From: Paenibacillus pabuli NBRC 13638
GTDB taxonomy: Bacteria > Bacillota > Bacilli > Paenibacillales > Paenibacillaceae
DNA length: 46,579 nt
Assembly (NCBI RefSeq): GCF_001514495.1
Contig: NZ_BCNM01000036.1
Span: 1 to 46,579 of the forward strand
Direction: 5' to 3'
Of the stretch, positions 43,901 through 46,579 are shown piece by piece. The notes below the pieces were generated by a model, which saw nothing but the letters and a program-made list of their open reading frames with translations, did no database searches and had not been told where the DNA came from. The number at the start of each line of letters is the position of its first letter. The first letter of the stretch is position 1. The position numbers and the translations under genes are program-made.

Positions 43901-43944
43901 TGCTAAAACGCCCCTCTCAAACTTCCTTTTCCGGATGGATAATA

Positions 43945-43974
43945 ACTATACATTACCTTATTTTCTCTCATCAA
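43945..43974 (-). promoter_or_regulatory. possible SigA promoter of yvyF
   Basis: TTGATG (43969-43974) and TATAGT (43945-43950) are 18 bases apart on the minus strand, about 45 bases before the yvyF start. Confidence 0.4.
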
Positions 43975-44185
43975 GTCCATAGTCTATTACAAACAAAGCA
44001 AGGACTCAAAATGCATGTATGCGCAATCTTATAGATACTTAAACAAGTTATTTTGCAGAAATACACATTAATTAGTCTCAGCTAAAGAACTGATGAACAT
44101 AAATTCAGGTATGTATTCGTGAATCAGTAAAACGATCCCCTATATATCAGACAGATAATCTAGTCAATATATGGATTCTTCAAAC

Positions 44186-45409
44186 TTAAGATCTGGCCAA
44201 CGTCAGCGTGTAAATCTCGATTGGAATATTCATGGAAGATCCAGCGTTCAGGATCACCTGTCCACATGCATCCAAGGTGCTACCCGTTGTGTAAATATCA
44301 TCAATCACCAACAAGCGTAAGGGGGTTAAAGGCCAAGCTTGTGCCGTTGATCTGCTATGCGAAGATACTTCCTCCCCACTAGCGTATGAAATTGCTCGCT
44401 GTGTTTGCATGTCCTTTTGCTTGAGATAAGAAGTAGCCTTATAGAGATCAAACATCGCCTCCATTCCACCACGTTGCATTGTAAATGCATCCTGCATGGT
44501 CTGAAGGCGCTCGCCGCGTGTCTTGAAGCTTTGTTTGGTGGTGTTGATCCGACGCTGCAGCAGATCAACCACAGGTAGTCGGACGGCTGCGGCGAGTCCT
44601 GCAGCGAGCCGCTCGGCCTGGTTAAAGCCGCGCTCGGCCAGGCGTTCGTTGCTGACGGGGACATAGGTCACCGCGTCTGGCCGCCATCGCGGCTTATTGT
44701 GTTGAAGCAGCGACTGGCGGCTGCGCGGCGCTGCTCCGGGATAAGCGTGTGTGCAGCACGCGTATGAGCTATTATGCTGTGCGTGTGTCTGCGCGGGCGC
44801 AAACACGGTAGGCGAGTGAACGGGCTCGCTGATTGTTTTACGCGCAGCAGCTTCGTGGACGGGCGCGGCTGCTGCTTCGCGCCCGTCGGGTCGGTGAACG
44901 AGTGCGGTTGTTGACGCAATCGAGCCGGGTGGATGTGAGCTGGCATCCACATGGTACTGAGCAGGCGTGGCAGGATGAGCCGTGGGGGCGAGGGTTTCTT
45001 TTGCCAAAACAGGGTTGAATTCTTCACTCATGGCTTGGAAGGCTTGAACAATAAGAACAGTTAATAATGGCGCATAACGCTCGTGTCCTCTAAATTTATA
45101 CATTCCAATCCATTCCTTCATAAGAGCGTTATACTGGACGGCGCTGCGGTTGCATATGAAAGAACGGTTTTGCATATGTGGGCGAACGCAGTCCGGGCAG
45201 CCGATCCCCCGACCACAACGCAGACAGCGGATGGAACGAATCCATGGAATTTGCTGCACACAGCGCGGACAGATGCCGGGATAGACTGGAGATAGTAACG
45301 CTCGGGTACCACAGGTTAGACAAGTTGCTCCCGGTGGGGCGAACAAGCCATGCAGACGATGGGTGAGATGGTGAAGATGGTCGGTCAGGTTAGTTAACCA
45401 GTTGGACAT
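44186..45409 (-). CDS. comFC: ComF family competence protein, with two insertions
   Basis: Phosphoribosyltransferase-fold protein needed for DNA uptake and transformation. Front: two zinc-finger pairs (CLTCG/CPRC, CLRCG/CPDC, residues 30-74). Middle: MKEWIGMYKFRGHERYAPLL and VPVSNERLAERGFNQAERLA. End: PRPP loop LLVIDDIYTTGSTLDACG (367-384). At 407 aa it is about 160 longer than usual because of two inserts, at residues 135-240 (Ala/His/Pro-rich, low complexity) and about 313-360. Neither breaks the frame or a motif. It follows comFA by 23 bases with AAAGGAGG; comFB, present in B. subtilis, is absent. Confidence 0.93.
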   Translation of the reverse strand: MSNWLTNLTDHLHHLTHRLHGLFAPPGATCLTCGTRALLSPVYPGICPRCVQQIPWIRSIRCLRCGRGIGCPDCVRPHMQNRSFICNRSAVQYNALMKEWIGMYKFRGHERYAPLLTVLIVQAFQAMSEEFNPVLAKETLAPTAHPATPAQYHVDASSHPPGSIASTTALVHRPDGREAAAAPVHEAAARKTISEPVHSPTVFAPAQTHAQHNSSYACCTHAYPGAAPRSRQSLLQHNKPRWRPDAVTYVPVSNERLAERGFNQAERLAAGLAAAVRLPVVDLLQRRINTTKQSFKTRGERLQTMQDAFTMQRGGMEAMFDLYKATSYLKQKDMQTQRAISYASGEEVSSHSRSTAQAWPLTPLRLLVIDDIYTTGSTLDACGQVILNAGSSMNIPIEIYTLTLARS

Positions 45410-45432
45410 CGGACTGCAGCCTCCTTTCGTAT

Positions 45433-46579
45433 TTATGGGTGTGATGGGGGATGGAGGTAGCCTTTGCGCCTTGCGATGGTGTTCATTTTTTGAATCTGTG
45501 CCACCGCTTTTACCTGGGAGCGCGTACGACGGGATGATGCGAAGACGACCCTTCCTGCCGGATCATCCATGGAGCGACCTGCTCTGCCCGCCATCTGTAC
45601 CAGAGAAGCTTCATCGAAGAGACCGTTATCCGCATCCAAAATAAATACATCGCTGCGCGGAATGGTGACGCCCCGCTCCAGAATGGTGGTGGTCACGAGC
45701 AGACGGATCGACCGTTCACGAAAAGCAATAACTTTGCTCGCACGGTCCGGATCTTGGGATGATGTTCCTTCGATATGGATCTGCGGAAACAGGCGACGCA
45801 TGAGCGTTACAAATGCCTCAATCTGAGCGATTCGTGTCACAAATACAAATACCTGAGCTTCTCGTTGCAAGGAGGTCTGGATGCTCTTTGTAAGAGAAGC
45901 GGGCAGTTCGCGCTTCCGAATACATTCGGCGACTGTGGGCATCTTCAACAAACGTGGCACGGGCAAAGGATAGCGGTGGAAGCGTACCGGAACTCTGGCG
46001 TAATTGAGTTTCCCTCGTGCCGCTTCCCGCTGCAGTCGGGCTGGTGGCGTAGCAGACAAGTACACAAAATGGCCATCAGGCTTGCACGAGGACGCCGCCG
46101 CATGAGCAAGCATGGGATCATTATGGTAGGGAAACGCGTCGAGCTCATCGATGATGACCAGATCGAACGCCTGATAAAAACGCATTAACTGGTGTGTGGT
46201 CGCGAGTGTGAGCTGCGCGTCTTTCCAGCGCTCGGTGCTGCCTCCGTATAGCGTAGCGAGCGAGATGTCGGGGAATGCTTTCGCCAGGCGAGGAGCCAGC
46301 TCCAGCACGACGTCCCGGCGCGGCGTAGCGACAAGCGCATGTCCACCCCGCTCCAATATGTATTGGAGCAACGGGAATATCATCTCGGTTTTGCCGGCCC
46401 CGGTCACGGCCCACAGCAAAAACCGCCCCGGCCCATCCCCTGCGGATGACCGGGCCAAAAACGCCAGCGCCGCGGCAGCCGCCGCGCTCTGCGCCGGGCT
46501 CAGCCCCCACCGGGCAAGTCCGCCCTCGGTGGGGCCAACGGCCGTGCCACGCGGTGCATCGCCGCGCGGCACGGCCCAT
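45433..46579 (-). CDS. comFA: ComFA competence helicase, 5' end outside the window
   Basis: ATP-dependent DNA helicase/translocase that helps pull transforming DNA into the cell. At least 379 residues are present: Walker A VTGAGKTEMIFP, Walker B VIIDELDAFPY, motif III YLSATPP, and motif VI QMAGRAGRS. The first methionine-type codon seen (GTG at 46572) is internal: the frame stays open to the window edge and the N-terminal four-cysteine zinc finger typical of ComFA is not seen, so the gene continues to the right. The part nearest the edge (46400-46579) is very G+C-rich and Ala-rich. Confidence 0.93.
   Translation of the reverse strand, partial: WAVPRGDAPRGTAVGPTEGGLARWGLSPAQSAAAAAALAFLARSSAGDGPGRFLLWAVTGAGKTEMIFPLLQYILERGGHALVATPRRDVVLELAPRLAKAFPDISLATLYGGSTERWKDAQLTLATTHQLMRFYQAFDLVIIDELDAFPYHNDPMLAHAAASSCKPDGHFVYLSATPPARLQREAARGKLNYARVPVRFHRYPLPVPRLLKMPTVAECIRKRELPASLTKSIQTSLQREAQVFVFVTRIAQIEAFVTLMRRLFPQIHIEGTSSQDPDRASKVIAFRERSIRLLVTTTILERGVTIPRSDVFILDADNGLFDEASLVQMAGRAGRSMDDPAGRVVFASSRRTRSQVKAVAQIQKMNTIARRKGYLHPPSHP

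Noticed and set aside
1..46579. tRNA, rRNA, CRISPR array, insertion sequence or prophage genes
   Set aside because: Searched by eye on both strands; no cloverleaf, regularly spaced repeats, transposase or integrase motifs were recognised.

Overview
The window looks like a chromosomal segment of a Paenibacillus-type Gram-positive bacterium (inference from gene families, AGGAGG-type ribosome binding sites, the SigA/SigD promoters and Bacillus-like gene order; no rRNA is present to prove it). Except for a cardiolipin synthase gene at 9863-11311, every gene lies on the minus strand, so transcription runs from high to low coordinates.

Region 1 (1-9.7 kb) is an arginine biosynthesis cluster read argC-argJ-argB-argD-argF-argG-argH: the whole route from N-acetylglutamate to arginine, with ArgJ recycling the acetyl group. 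A good SigA promoter precedes argC. Three of the spacers inside the cluster carry copies of one structured intergenic repeat whose hairpin stems differ in sequence but stay paired.

Region 2 (9.8-18.5 kb) is housekeeping: cls, a YitT-type membrane protein, prfB with its programmed +1 frameshift, secA, the long-form hibernation factor hpf, and a cold shock protein gene with a strong promoter.

Region 3 (18.8-35.3 kb) is a one-direction cluster of 15 genes, visibly more A+T-rich than its flanks. Starting upstream it has a Maf-type flagellin glycosyltransferase, a complete six-step set for a CMP-legionaminic-acid-like sugar (dehydratase, neuA, neuB, neuC, NeuD/PglD acetyltransferase, DegT aminotransferase), a TylF-like methyltransferase, and then an unusual acyl-processing cassette: GNAT-like protein, acyl carrier protein, FabG-like reductase, AMP-dependent ligase, LuxE-like synthetase, LuxC-like acyl reductase, polysaccharide deacetylase and a DUF2920-like hydrolase. 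It most likely builds and attaches a specially acylated nonulosonic acid to flagellin. The sugar part follows known pathways; the role of the lux-like cassette is unknown and is the best candidate here for a new system.

Region 4 (35.3-43.9 kb) is the late flagellar block yvyF-flgM-flgN-flgK-flgL-fliW-csrA-hag-flaG-fliD-fliS-fliT. It has SigD promoters before hag and flaG, a CsrA-binding hairpin in the hag leader, and several intrinsic terminators. Region 5 (44.2 kb to the end) is comFC (with two internal insertions) and the 3' part of comFA, which runs off the right edge.

The order comFA-comFC-yvyF-flgM-...-hag-fliD-fliS-fliT-hpf-secA-prfB is that of Bacillus subtilis. The glycosylation cluster and the cold shock gene sit between fliT and hpf, so region 3 looks like a strain-variable insertion at a conserved junction. 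No rRNA, tRNA, CRISPR array, insertion sequence or prophage gene was recognised.
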